Below are positions 1 through 11,865 of a DNA stretch of 64,000 nucleotides, piece by piece. The DNA is from Dendrocalamus latiflorus (Eukaryota > Streptophyta > Magnoliopsida > Poales > Poaceae). The notes below the pieces were generated by a model. It saw only the letters and a program-made list of their open reading frames with translations. It did no database searches and was not told the origin of the DNA. Location of the stretch: positions 13,285,624 to 13,349,623 of the forward strand of contig CM029642.1 of assembly GCA_017311315.1 (NCBI GenBank). The letters are read 5' to 3'. The position numbers and the translations under genes are program-made. Numbering within the stretch: position 1 is the first letter of the stretch; each line of letters begins with the position of its first letter.

Positions 1-1360
1 TTTTGACTGACTTGGTTTGGACGTTGCCTTTCCCTTATTTCTTCTGTATTTGTAACAGGCAACACAACTTATGGAGATTGGAGCATCATAGGTGCCTGTT
101 AAAGTTGAACTGCTATTTTGTTCTCTTACAGAGTTAAACTGCTGTACGGTGGTGGTCTGGCATCTGTCTGCTCATATTGCACTTCGTGACTTCTGTGCTG
201 ATCTATTTTCTTTCTTCTGGCTGCTGGGCTATTCTTGTGCACCATACGGTCCATACCATATATGCCTCGAGTGTCACGTCATCATCAATGTTACTAGGTA
301 ACTCACCCATTCATCTGCTGCAGTCTTGCCACACTTTTAGTCGGTAATTCATTTGGTCCAAGAGATAGTTATTTGCAGGGATTTTTGTATGATTGTTATA
401 TTATTTTGTTTGATATTACTAGTAACACTAGTGGATTTGTACCAACAGAGGCAAGGAAGATTAATTTGATTTATGTGTGCAATTACTGCTTTCTGCAACT
501 CTCATCGCCTCCAACTATGTAGCACACACACTCACCCTGTAATCCATTTCATTGCGCTATATCTACTGACTTCAGAACATTGAGGAATAACTTCAGCTAT
601 ATTAGGTCACTGTTCCATGTTGGCATTGACAATGGATAATGTAAACCGGTGAAGTCAACTAGACAGCAGTGTCTGTGTGCACATATGAATAACGTACGTG
701 CAGGCAAAACATTTCACATAAATTTTCAATCATCTGAACTTATGATGAATTGATGATAATCTGAGATATTGTTGGAGCTGAAGGCAAATTTTACTATTAC
801 AATTACATGTACCATAAAATTTGGCCTACTGCCGTGGCAGTGTGGCGACTGAGCAGAGCTACGCTAGCTTCTGCTTATATTTATTTACTAGTTCTTGCTT
901 GTTTTCTCTTCAGGCAAATGACCGGTCGAATGTAAACTCCTATACTTTTCTTGTTCAGGGCTTGGTCGTTAAATAGCTGGAAACTTTGAGAAGTCTCGCT
1001 CCCTCATTTATATTTCCATACACTATTTACAAGGATCGGTCCTCTGCTGTGCATTTCAATCGGCATATCAGAATGCACTGGATCTGGACCGTTGATTTTC
1101 TATCTAACGGTAACGCTTGGAATATGCAGCCCGCCGCACGAACTGCAAGGACGAGGATACCTGTCTGGTTTGCAGCAGGCAGCCATCTTCACTTCTTCAG
1201 CGACATGGTGTGCTGTTATTATTAGAGCAAGTCCAATAATAGAGCCAAGTGTTTAGCTATAAATCAAGTTATAAGAGCCAAGTTATATAATAATTTGTCT
1301 ACAAATTTTTTATTATTATTATGTGGTATCATGTCTCACATTCTATTTCCTATTCCTCCT
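1..1360. other. Non-coding 3' flank, probably of a resistance-gene paralogue left of the window
   Basis: No supportable gene. The same sequence in copy B begins about 100 bp after the stop codon of the split NB-LRR gene (41,838), so I infer that copy A is the 3' flank of another NB-LRR copy outside the window. Bases 15-19 (GTTTG) are the empty target site of the hybrid element found in copy B. The AT-rich part from about 1,226 to 1,360, together with 4,725-4,960, looks like one older MITE interrupted by the hAT element, but its ends are too degenerate to call. Confidence 0.5.
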
Positions 1361-4300
1361 CAGGGCCGTCTCTAGAAATTTGGGGCCCCATGGCGAATTG
1401 CAAAATGAGGCCCTCAATTTTTAAAAAATATTGGTCTAATATAACTAAGGCATACTATTGCACAATCATGTAAGAAGTAAGATGTAACTTTAATATGTAT
1501 TACTCCATACAAGATTTGAAAATATATCAAATATTAAGACCAAAAAAATATAGTACTGACCTTATGTTCTACTGAAAAGCATCATACGTCTTGTATTTCT
1601 TGAAATGAAATCTCCAATTATATCTTCATAATTAATCTTCTCCAAGACATCATTTTCAAGCGCTATTATCGCTAACCCATTGAGTCTTTCTTGTGTCATA
1701 GTAGAACGCAAGTAGGATTTCAACAACTTGAGTTTAGAAAAGCTCCTTTCCGCAGATGCAACAGTCACAGGAATGGTTAACAAAATTCTATATGCAATAA
1801 CAGCGTTAGGATAAAAGGGGCGCTTCTTCAAAAACTTCAGAATATCAAGAGGACCCATAGATTCCTCAAGTAAATCTTGGATGAAAGTTAACTCCGCAAA
1901 CAATTCATGTCCATCAATATCTTTGTGTTCTCCATTCTTAAGTGCATCCTCAAGATTAACACAAGCAGCCATCAAATTCTTATCATCCAAGGATCGCAGC
2001 CTATCTGAAGTAAACAAGAAACCAAAAGTTTTTTCATACCCTTGATACTATTCAAATCTCTTGGTAAGTGAAACTATAGCTTGATCAATAACGGCTATAA
2101 AATAATTTAACCCGAAATGACTCCTCTTCAGATTGTGAAACAATGGATGCATCATCTGCGGCCTCATCAAAGTGTCTTTTTCTTTGATTTTTCGCTTGGG
2201 TTGGAACTCTGGATGAATATCCATCTCCATTGCAATTTCTTTTGCAGCTTCCAATGCTTTTGAAAAGCCGGTTTCTCTATACTTTCTAAAAAGGAAATCA
2301 GTCCCTGTACAGACTCAATTGCAACATCAATAAGCATATCTTTTGATTGTAGCTGCTTGCTGATCAAATTAATAGCAGATAATATTTCATACCAGATGAT
2401 TATTGCCACTAAAAATTCAAAGCTACCAAGTTCATTTTCTGCCAATGATTTAGCTTCACTACTTTTCAATGGGTCATCATCACTTTCAGCCACCTGTAGT
2501 AAAGCCTCTCTTATTTCTGGGATCTGAAACCTTATAGCCTTAACACTATCAAGACGACTCTCCCAACGAGTAGATGACAATGATTTAAGAGTCAATCCTG
2601 TTATGTTTTCTTTAAGAATTTGCCACCTTTTTGTAGAATTGGCAAATGTCGTATAGATGCGTTGGATAACTCCAAAAAATGCTGTTGCTTTACGACAAGA
2701 CTTTGCCATATCACATAGTGTCAAATTCAGACTATGGCAACCACAAGCTGAATAAAAAGCTCTTGGATTTATATCCAAAACTTTCTTTTGTACCCCAATA
2801 TTTTTTCCTTTCATATTGGACCCATTATCATATCCCTGTCCTCTCACATTGTCTACATCAAGGTCAAGACTTTTCAATTCCTCTAGTAGAGCATCAAACA
2901 ATCCTTGCTCAGTGGTATCATTGACATCCAAAAAACCTAAGAATGATTCTTCAATGCAAACAGAAGTTGAAGATGTATCAACATATCTTATTATCAAAGA
3001 CATCTGCTCTTGGTGGCTTGCATCAGGAGTACAATCAAGTATAATTGAGAAGTACTTTGCTTCTTTTACCTTTGCAACAATTGCAGACCTGATTGCAGAA
3101 GCTAACAAATTTATTAACTCATTCTGGATGGAAGGACCAAGATAATGATCACGGATTTTGTCATTGGTGATGCGATCAACATGCTCTTTGACAACTGGGT
3201 CAAATTCAGCCAACATTTGAACCAGTCCTAAGAAATTCCCATTACTTTCTTGGTATAACCTGCTATTAGTGCCACGAAATGCTATATTATGTTCTGCAAG
3301 AAATTTAACAATTAAAAGAATCCTAAGCAAAACTTTTCTCCAATGCTCCCTTTCTTTTTCAAGTTCTCTTTGAGCAACTTTATCAATTGTTTGATTCTTC
3401 TGGAACCTGAGACGCAAGTCATACCATGTAGCCATATTTGTGACATGTTCTCTACTAGTTTCATGCTCTTTAAGTCTATTGCCAAGATGAGTCCAGTCAC
3501 TAAATCCGTCATTTGCTAACTGACCTCTCACAAGCCCCTTTCTTAATAGTTTGCAGCAAAAACAAAATACTTTATCAAGCTCTTTGCTGTATACAAGCCA
3601 TTCTCTGTCACAATTTTCTCCGTTTGAGAGAACTCTGGTGTAATGCAATGCAGAAAATCTTCTAGAATATTTGTCTCTTGGACCATGCTCAATAGACAGG
3701 TCTCTTTTAGGACCCTTTTGCACCAAAATATCAATTTAGGATCAAGTGCATCCCAAGTTCTTGGATCAAATATATCAGGCTGAAAAGAATTATCGGCATC
3801 ATGGCCTTCATCAATTTCTATAGTGTGAGCCTCAACCTCTACTGCATCATCGCTTTCACCAATTTCTGTAGTGTTAGCCTCAACCTCTGGATCATCACCT
3901 TCATTATTTTCTGTAATGTGAGCCTCGACCTCTACTGTGTCATCACCATGGCTATCATCAACATTAGCATCTGCAATTTCTCTCACAAAAAATCTGTGAA
4001 GAGCACCCTTTTGAGATTGAGCTACTGCTTCTAGTCTTTGTCTCTTCTTACGCTTTTCAGCACCAGAATCATACTTCCTATTTCTTGTAGACATGATGAG
4101 GATTGACTGATTGAGAAAACAATGTCTTCCTGTTTTTTTAAAGAAGTAGCTGATTACAGAACAAATAAAAATTATAACCATTGCTGATCAATCTAATCAC
4201 TAATTAAACCTGATCAACGAAATTCGTAGATGCCCTAATTAACCAGCCTCTACTCCAACCACAGTATATACGTTAATTTCCTACGTGCGATTGTGCGAAA

Positions 4301-4716
4301 ACAGTTTCTATTTTCTAGCTAGTTACGTACGTACCGGTCACCGGAGGTCTCCTGACTCCTGGCCTGGGAAGTCTGCGCCGGGTCGCCAGGACTTGCGCTC
4401 GGCCGCTCGCTTGCGTCGCCCGTGTCGCCGAAGGACGGGAACGCGGAACGCCGAACGCGTCGGCCGCGGGACGAAGGCGTCGTATGAAGTAGCGGCACCA
4501 CCGTCAAGCCGCAGAATTGAAGAAACCTTACCCTAGCATTGGCACCGTGCTCATCGGCAGGACTCAGGAGCCGTAGGAGTACCGGGAGTCCGGGACCGGC
4601 TGTACGTAATAGTGTAATACGTATACGTATCGGTATTGGTTTGGCCGTTTGGGGGCCCCACCAATTTGGGGGCCCTGTTCGATCGCTCATCTCGCACGCC
4701 CTGATCAACGGGCCTG
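1361..4716 (-). mobile_element. hAT transposon, copy A (3.36 kb)
   Basis: The element starts CAGGGCCGT and its other end, read on the minus strand, starts CAGGCCCGT, which makes a short imperfect terminal inverted repeat. It is flanked by a perfect 8-bp target duplication TTCCTCCT (1,353-1,360 and 4,717-4,724), the size expected for hAT elements. It contains one transposase-like pseudogene on the minus strand. The same element with the same flanks lies in copy B, so insertion came before the duplication. Confidence 0.88.
1562..4094 (-). pseudogene. Broken hAT-family transposase (TTF zinc finger, DUF4371, hAT dimerisation)
   Basis: The product resembles the plant TTF-type zinc-finger/hAT-dimerisation (ZMYM1-like) proteins, which are hAT transposases or their relatives. 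From the ATG at 4,094 there is a basic N-terminus and an acidic region with repeats ending in VEAHTIEI-like motifs. A TTF finger rich in Cys and His follows (about 3,640-3,430), then DUF4371 (about 3,260-2,680), and the C-terminal hAT dimerisation domain with SAERSFSKLK (1,562-2,017). It cannot make a full protein. Lesions shared with copy B are a frameshift near 3,735, a frameshift near 2,105 and an in-frame TAG at 2,048-2,050. Lesions private to copy A are one-base deletions in the A run at 2,287-2,291 and the T run near 2,181. Confidence 0.85.
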
Positions 4717-5308
4717 TTCCTCCTCACATACATTTATTATCTAGGCCCACCACTGCATAGGCTCCCGTGCCCAGCTTGTTGCTTGCATGAGAGCCAAGCT
4801 CTCATCTCTCTCCTCTCTTCTCTCCTCCACATCAGCAAAAATGCTGACTAGCTTGGCTATAAGACCACTATAAAACAAGCTTGATTGGTCCACAATTCTG
4901 ATTAATGTTGTGACTTTTGGTCGATTTCGTTCTAGATTCACCACTGACTCCAATTACATAAATGTCTGTTTTCTAATCAAGCTGTGCTTCTGCTTTCAGC
5001 GGATGCATCAAATTCACAAATGTAACTGCATTTTGCTCCCTGTTATGATCAACTGAAATGAAAGTAATGTTGCTACGCTACCAAAATATGTGGTTGGTAC
5101 ACTTTCAAGAACCCTTTTTTATCATCCATCAAAGCTTCTAAAAGGGGAACCTTTGTCCATTGTCCATCATGCTTATCCACAATGCAAGCAAGCAACTGTT
5201 CCAAATGCCTTGCGCAATGCTACAAGCCATCCAATAGGAAAACACAAGCAACTATCTCATGAGAGGAACATGAAGCCTTCAAAGGAAGAAAAGGTAGCTT
5301 TCTAAACT
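4717..5308. other. Non-coding spacer after hAT element, copy A
   Basis: I see no gene. The first 240 bp are probably the second half of a MITE interrupted by the hAT element. The rest is unremarkable AT-rich sequence present identically in copy B. Confidence 0.4.
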
Positions 5309-5426
5309 AAAGTGTCGCTCGGTTAGGTTGAAATAAGTTGGTTTATGGTTGAAATTGCACTGTAGATGACTGAAATTATAATATAGCTGATGGTGGCTTA
5401 TTTAGCGTAATTAAATTTAAAAATAG
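5309..5426 (+). repeat. Left arm of a 118-bp inverted-repeat pair, copy A
   Basis: This segment matches the reverse complement of 8,189-8,307 over its whole length with scattered substitutions and small indels; both contain the core GAAATTGCACT. The arm ends exactly where the copia gag fragment begins. The two arms enclose 2.76 kb. I could not find a convincing target duplication outside the pair. Confidence 0.7.
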
Positions 5427-5782
5427 TGTACTCCCCGACCGTCTTGAAGTCAGCAAACCTCAGTTTGATCCATTCTTGTTCTGCTTGAAAAAGAATGGTG
5501 TACTTTAGCCTCTCAAACCGCTTCTTGAGTGCGGTCCAAAGTGCTAGCGCGCTCTTCTCTGCCATGTACTCATTCTTGAGAGTGAGATAGAGGTGATGCC
5601 TGAGGGAATGAAGTGTCTGATCATTTTCCTCAAGGGGGTTGGGCATCATGCGGTGCGCCAATCCTAATAGCTGCACGGAGCTTCTTAGCTCCAAGTACTA
5701 TCTCGACATCAGAAGCCCAAGTCAGATAGTTTTGTCCATACAGGGCCAGCTCCTCGAACTCTCGGTTCGTGATGCCAGTCAT
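5427..5782 (-). pseudogene. Copia gag N-terminal fragment (UBN2-type), frameshifted, copy A
   Basis: From the ATG at 5,782 the translation contains TNREFEELALYGQNYLTWAS and EIVLGAKKLRA, the usual start of gag in plant copia elements with a UBN2 domain. This frame hits a stop at about 5,640. The family sequence continues in another frame with MPNPLEENDQ, LRHHLYLTLKNEYMAE and RFADFKTVGEY, then stops abruptly at the inverted-repeat edge. It is therefore a frameshifted and truncated capsid fragment that cannot function. Confidence 0.8.
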
Positions 5783-6975
5783 CTACATGTGTATGAAAGA
5801 AATAAATAAGTTTACTGCTGGTAAACGTGTACGGAATAATTTATTGCAGGTAAATAAATGGTACAAAAGATTCTCGTAATGTTCTAGAATTTTCTATAAA
5901 TTTTACTGCTAATTTCGGTGATTAAAGGCAATTTAAACAATTACAATTAACCAAAACAATAAATACAGAAAATATAGAAAACAATAATGACAGAAATAAA
6001 CATGCTTCAAATGCTAAAAATAATTCAAAATTCAGATTCCTGAGGCCCTTTTATGTTAGAATATGAATTTTCAGTGAATTCTGCAATTTCTGAGGGTCTA
6101 TACGCAAATTTTCAGTTCAGAGAAAAATTTCACGTAATTTTCTGATTTCCTGAGGGTTTTTTTTTTTGCAAAATTCAGGACCCGTTTGTAAAATCTGAGG
6201 ACCTATTCATAATTTTTAGAATAATGAGGGCCTTTCTGCAAAATTTGGGATCCATATGCAAAATCTAAGGGTTATCGGCAATTTTCAGAAATTGGGGGTC
6301 TATTCTGCAAACATGCCAGCGCTTTCCCAGGCCAGGCCAGGCCTTTGGCCCGCTTGCCCTTCGGCCAGCCAGCCCATTCGGCCCGCTCAGCCGGTATAAC
6401 ACCTGAGTGGTAGGGTTTCCCGACCCATGTTCACACATGGCGGCGGCGGGGACACTGGCTCGGGCGTGCGCGGCGAGGAGGCGGACCGGCGGCGGCGCGG
6501 ACGGCTTCAGGCGACAGCCGGCGCTTCGGGTCCGGCGCGCGAGTCCGAGCGGAAGCGGCGCCGCGGGCGGCTGCAGGCCGAGGCAAGAAGGCATGGCGGC
6601 AGGCCGACATGCCGAGGCGGGGAGGAGCGGCTGCGGGCCACTAGCAGGCTGGCGTGCGGCCAAGGTGGGGAGGCGGCAGGCCGGCGACCGTTTTCCGCGT
6701 GCGGCGGCCGTATGAGGCCGCTCGTGCGCATATTTTCTTTTTTCTCCCTTTCTCTTCAAATCTACAGTGCAATCAACATCTACTCTGTGATGTAATCTAC
6801 CGTTCGACATTGTGCCGGCGACTTCAAGTCTGCTCGCGGTAGATTAGAGCGGGTTTGCACCGTAGAAAATAAGCTAGAAAGCGAAAACTGCGAATTTAGA
6901 GCGATCTAGACAATTCAATCTACTAATGCTTCGATGATTACTTTCGATTCACCGGAGCGAGTCATGCTGATAACG

Positions 6976-7207
6976 TGTCGAGGAACCGTCGCTGGCGACC
7001 AGTCTGATCGATTCATCTGCTTAATGTGAAACGAGATCAATCACAGAAGACAGGAAATAATATATTGAAACCATAGAGAGGTAGAGAGAACTATTGCTTT
7101 CCTGATTGCATATACATAATTTGCCGGTACGGCTCCCTGTTTATAGTCTACTGGTGAGGTGCTCACCATGGGCCAAGGTTTCCAGCCCAGGTCTAGGTTT
7201 CCTAACA
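6976..7207 (-). repeat. Copia 5' LTR, copy A
   Basis: The 232-bp segment begins TGTTAGG and ends CA when read on the minus strand, and is followed at once by CGTTATCAGCATGAC, a primer-binding-like site of the kind also seen after the LTR near 61,984. The position upstream of gag fits a 5' LTR. There is no partner LTR in the window. Confidence 0.6.
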
Positions 7208-8188
7208 AATCTCACCCATTGTTTGTATATATATATTTTATATTAGTTTCTGATTTTTTAAATAAACTTAAAATAGAAGTTGATATAATCATGCCTTACA
7301 TGTCACGGCACTAATGGAGGAAGCCTCTGTACGATGAAACAACTCATGGATTGATGGGGCGCCGTACTGCGCTTTGAACGGGAGGAGGTCCAGGGGCTGT
7401 TTCTGCAAGTAAATGGGGCTGTTTCTCTAAGTAACTTTTTGAAGTCGCTTTCGCAAATGGCTTTCTAAATTCAAAATTATATGCATCATTTATATCGACG
7501 TTTTCACCATCTATGATTATTTCAAAAAATACAAATAAAATTACAAGCCACAATCCAAAATAAAATAACCGTAGTCAGTAAAATACTAACAAAGTGCGCG
7601 CACGCGAGAGAGATGGAGAGGCAAAAAGAAAAGCGTCCCTCCATTCAGCAGCCGTCCGCCCGGCTTCTTAGGCTGCACCACACCCAAGTGACCTAACCCT
7701 ACTTCCTTCGTAGGCTGCTAGTGGCCGAACCACTCGAGTCCTAGGCCGGAAACGTGACTCCGCAACGGTACGGGGAACCGGATCCAAGCAAGTCCGCGTA
7801 CTCCGCGTGAATGATCACTGCCGAATCAGGAGCCCATCAACTGCTACTCGGCCCATCTGATGGCCGTGCGAGAACTGTCAGATGGGCCAGCAACAATCGA
7901 GGCAGCGCCCGTCCGCGCCACTCGACGATGCGAGCAAAGACCATAAGATTTGAATTCTGATAACTTATGCGTTATAGTTTAAATATTTAAATTTTTACTA
8001 TTTATAAGAGGTAGTGCGTAGAGAAAATAGTCACATATGATTTTGGTCCCGCTCATTTTAGCTTGAGCTTCTGGTTTATTTTTTTATTATTCCTAAATTT
8101 CATCTTTTCTGATTTTTTTGGCTTTTTTTGAGCTTTTTTATTGGTTCTTTTTTCCTATTCATTTGCATTGTCGGCTAAACTATTTTTT

Positions 8189-8307
8189 CTATTTTTAAAT
8201 GTAATTACACCAAATAAGCCATCATCAGCTATAGTGTAATTTCAGCTAGCTATAGTGCAATTTCAGCCATAACCCAGCTTATTTCAGCCCAACCAAGCGG
8301 TACCTTT
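8189..8307 (-). repeat. Right arm of the inverted-repeat pair, copy A
   Basis: This is the reverse-complement partner of 5,309-5,426. It contains the repeated unit AGCTATAGTG(T/C)AATTTCAGC and borders the Tourist-like MITE region 100 bp further right. Confidence 0.7.
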
Positions 8308-8409
8308 AGTCGGTAAACTCAGTATACTTTTTACTATATTTTTTCTATTAGCCCTATTTTAAAAAATATATCATTTAAAAGCTAATTACTATAGACAATA
8401 TAAACATAA

Positions 8410-8749
8410 GGGCATCTGTAGTGTATGAAAATAGAGGGTCATAAGCCACCTTAAGGTTGACCTTATACTTTACAGGGGTGACCTTAAGCAAGCTATAAGC
8501 ACAAAAGGCTTAAGACTGGTCCTTAAGCTAAAGACCTGGCCACAAGTATTAAAATACAATTTTCTTTATATCTGTTGTTCTCTCCCCCCAACTATCAACT
8601 ACCACATCCCCCCAACTCCTATATTTTTTTTACTGCCGAGTGGACCCTTCTTTACAGCCGACAGTTGCCTCAAACGTTGCAGCGTCGGTCTTAAGAATGA
8701 GACGGGGCCCACCTTAAAAATCAGCAAGCTATATACACTACAGATGCCC
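8410..8749. mobile_element. Tourist-like (PIF/Harbinger) MITE, copy A, 340 bp
   Basis: Terminal inverted repeats GGGCATCTGTAGTGTAT and ATACACTACAGATGCCC are perfect over 17 bp. The flanks carry the 3-bp target duplication TAA (8,407-8,409 and 8,750-8,752), as expected for PIF/Harbinger elements. There is no coding capacity, so it would need a transposase supplied elsewhere. It is also present in copy B. Confidence 0.88.
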
Positions 8750-8752
8750 TAA

Positions 8753-10234
8753 GCAAACTTTAAACAAAAAACACAGCCTAATGTGCCGTCCCGCCGCTCC
8801 GACTCCACGCTGACCTGCGCAACAGCGCGCAACGCACTGTTCGGGACTCGGCTATTCTCCGTCGGATTGGGCTACTTCCACTTCAGTGGGCCATCAAAAA
8901 TCGTGGCCCGCATTAGCACAGGCAGTAGACCTTGTAGAGACGCCGCACGCACCTGAGGACCTCTTCGCTTCCCCCACCCATCGACATTCACTCTAGCAGG
9001 CACTCGGGCTGCTAGATTGGAACGGCACCGGCTACGAGTATCGTCGTCATCTTTCGAGGGTTTGAGCAGGGACCGAGACGTGTTAAGAAATTGAGTTCGG
9101 CCACGCCTTGCAAAATGTTTCTCATCCGTACGCCCACTCTTCGGCCACAATGCTACTAACAACCTCAAGCCGTGCCACTCTAGGCCCAGTTTGACTCAAG
9201 CAGACCACAATGACAAGTTGAATCATGAGCTAGTCTAGTGGTAAGTAGGTATTTCTATAAGAACCTTGGCACTTCCACAATTAAATGTACTTTTGGGCCT
9301 ACTAAGAGAAAAGATATTTGTACTTGGGATGCTTTCTTTTACAGGATTTACTTGGCTACTAGATTTTTTGTTGCTTGGAAGAGATATTTGTGTATTGTAA
9401 TAGAAATCTTGCATACGCAAAGATCAAAACATGTGTATAAATATATAGATAAGGGAAGCATCCTCATCTACAAAGACAGCTATAGTTCGTGGGTATGAAG
9501 AAAAAAGTGATGGCACGGACAAAAAACTGCAAAACATAGACACCAATAAAAGATTTTTTACATCTTTTATAATAAGCACAAAGTTAGTTATGACACTGAT
9601 AAACTTAGTTTTTAAATGGAATTTTATCTTATGACTTTGAAAAATTGAGTAGTTTGATTACAATATATATGATTATCCAATCAACCATGTATAATAATAC
9701 ATAATATAATATCAAAAGGATGGAATAATGCATAACTTTGCTAATATGTACAACTGATGATCAAATATTTAACTTAGTCTTCAATTAAAAGTTCGTGTAA
9801 AAGCTAATAAACTCTTCAATCAAGCATATATAGAATTATTGGAACAACAACAGAGTTTTTCTCCAAATCAATTTTGTTTTATTAATCAATGAACAATAAT
9901 TAAAGAATTTTACAAAAAAAATGATATTTGAGGAACTCACCATGTTTGACTGGTAGAAAATATTCATTCGGAACTTATTAATTGATGTGTGCATTACATA
10001 AGGGTAAGATGACTAGGATATAACGCACACAACTCTTGCACCTTTTGTTGATTTGAAAACCAAACACCAAACAAAATAAGATAATGAATTTTTTCTCAAA
10101 ATTTGAAGCACTTTCCTAGGGGTCTAAGGTGCAAACTAACAAAATGTAAATTGATTTTCAATAAATACTTTACTATAGCATGTTTTCTTATCACTGTCGA
10201 CGTATAAAAGCACTTCAAATATTTGTGTACTAGT
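8753..10234. other. Non-coding stretch, copy A
   Basis: No gene recognised. Bases 8,776-8,783 (GCCTAATG) are the intact target site that is occupied by a hAT MITE in copy B. From 8,929 a cluster of differences from copy B appears, and from about 9,300 divergence is of the order of a few per cent. Bases 9,667-10,234 are unique to copy A; copy B has two MITE-like insertions at that place. Confidence 0.5.
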
Positions 10235-11474
10235 TGATCCACCTCCAGCACCGATAATTGAGCATCTGGAAGGATTGTCCCAACTAGCTGAGTCTCTAGT
10301 CAGAAAACCTTTAAACTACCGCGGACCAGATGGGAAGAAGGCCCGGAAGTCCTTGTTGACCGCCGGAGCCGATGGGAAAAAGTACCAGACAGGAATAAAT
10401 TTCTATGAACGGGCTAGAACTGCAATTGATGAGCGCTTTTGGTCCATCGAGCAGCAGGACCTGTACACTAGTGTTTATGGCGTGAAGAAGAATTTTGCTC
10501 AGAACAAATGGATCGATTGGGACGGAATTAGGCGTTACGAAGAGTTTCAATATGTCAAGAAAAAATGTCATGACACTGGTCTTCATAGAGTGATGGCTGC
10601 AAGACATGACTGGCATATAGAGACGATCAAACAGTTCTTCGCCACATTCTACATAAATCCAAGTAGGACCTCTCTGACGTGGATGACTGGTATAAATAGG
10701 AAGATTACCGTCACAAAGAGATTTTGGGAGGAGATTCTACTTGATCTGTCCGTGCACGATGGCAGGAATGACTACCCGAAGATTGAGGGCAGTTTGACTG
10801 ACAAAGAAGAAGAACAGCTCCGCAATGCAAATCCTACTCTTATTAATGCAACAAATCGTATGCTGAGAACGACCATCTTCCCTAAGGCTGGAGATAAGAC
10901 TACAGTTCACAATGAGAACAAGCTCATACTGTATCATATTTTGTTTGGGAAGCCTTTCGACGTTGTAGACATGATGTTCAGAGAGATACAAAAAACTCGC
11001 TGCGACACCAGAATGTTGATACCGTATGCCCCGTACATCATGTTACTGATTAAGTGCGCAACTAGGGAGGAATTTGTACCTGAAAGTGGAGGAACTGCAT
11101 GGTTCAAGCACCAAAAGTACAACATAATGCCTCAGAAGCCTCGATAGCCTCAGAATATCAGAGCCTCAGAGTCCAAGCAACCGTTCCGTGTACCACTGCA
11201 TCCAGCTCTAGTTGCTCCACCTCGAGTTCCAGCAATAGCGGAAGTAGCTGCAACACTAGTAGCTGCAGAGCCTCCTCAGCCAGTTGACCGTCATGCTCAG
11301 GCACCTTGTCAATGTCAGGTTGGACAATATTTATCAGAGTGCTTAAAGCATCGTTCAAAAAAAGCGTGTTTAAAGGAGATGCTGTCGGAAGTCTCACCAG
11401 AGCAGACTCTGCCTATCATTGGGGATTACTTGGCATCTCCCCCTCCCAGGATTCAGACTAGTTCTGATTTGTAG
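10235..11474 (+). pseudogene. Grass transposon-associated protein, interrupted by a TAG
   Basis: The frame is open through 10,235 and runs to a TAG at 11,145-11,147. It then continues in the same frame without another stop to 11,472-11,474, so one nonsense codon splits a protein of about 400 residues. The first part carries RFWSIEQQDLYTSVYGVKK and HDWHIETIKQFFATFYI...LTWMTG, the pattern of the putative plant transposon protein domain that is common in grass transposons. The tail has a Pro/Ala-rich linker and ends with KEMLSEVSPEQTLPIIGDYL. The only possible starts near 10,275 are non-ATG, so the true N-terminus is missing or in an upstream exon. Copy B keeps only the first few codons and the tail. 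I do not know the transposon superfamily. Confidence 0.6.
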
Positions 11475-11545
11475 AAAGACATAGTTTTATAATACATTAC
11501 CTAAATTAAACCTGGTGGTTTCGTCAATTCATTTACATCACATAG

Positions 11546-11605
11546 GTTGTTCTAGAATCTGTGTTATTCAAATATATATTTGAATGACACAGATTCTAGA
11601 ACAAC
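11546..11605. repeat. 60-bp palindrome (hairpin) 1, copy A
   Basis: The arm reading GTTGTTCTAGAATCTGTGT is followed by TATTCAAATATA and their near-exact reverse complement. It sits between two converging coding sequences. A second copy lies at 11,806-11,865. Confidence 0.85.
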
Positions 11606-11805
11606 TAACCATACAACAAAGATAATAGCAAAAGGAGATGCTATCAGAAGTCCCACCAGAGCAGACTCTGCCTATCATTGGGGATTACTTGGCATCTCTC
11701 TCTCCCAGGATTCAGGACTAGCTCTGATTTGTAGAAAGACTCAGTTTTGTAATACATTACCTAAATTAAACCTGGTGGTTTCGTCAATTCATCTACATCA
11801 CATAG

Positions 11806-11865
11806 GTTGTTCTAGAATCTGTGTTATTCAAATATATATTTGAATTACACAGATTCTAGAACAAC
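11806..11865. repeat. 60-bp palindrome (hairpin) 2, copy A
   Basis: This is the second copy of the palindrome, one 259-260 bp repeat unit after the first, and directly downstream of the minus-strand GRF-type ORF. Confidence 0.85.

Larger units (their letters stand above)
5427..7207 (-). mobile_element. Truncated Ty1/copia element: 5' LTR, leader and gag start, copy A
   Basis: On the minus strand the order is a 232-bp LTR (7,207-6,976, TGTTAGG...CGACA), a primer-binding-type CGTTATCAGCATGAC directly after it, an about 1.2-kb leader with a GC-rich core (6,400-6,715) and then the start of gag. No pol and no 3' LTR follow, because the fragment is cut at the inner edge of an inverted repeat. Confidence 0.7.

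Noticed and set aside
92..301. 69-codon ORF repeated at 42,270-42,479
   Set aside because: It is preserved in both copies only because the whole block is duplicated; the start is not ATG and the content shows no domain.
1226..4960. Older MITE interrupted by the hAT element
   Set aside because: Ends (GAGCAAGTCCAATA and a degenerate inverse near 4,880) match too poorly to define an element.
6265..6810. 181-codon minus-strand ORF and overlapping ORFs
   Set aside because: Open in several frames because of high GC; Pro/Ala/Arg-rich without a domain; lies in a copia leader.
8872..9168. 98-codon ORF with a counterpart at 51,583-51,879
   Set aside because: Conserved only through duplication; no domain and no intron/exon context.
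9220..9260. CTAGTCTAGTGGTAAG, considered as a tRNA/SINE A box
   Set aside because: No B box and no cloverleaf can be formed nearby; no tRNA gene was found in the window.
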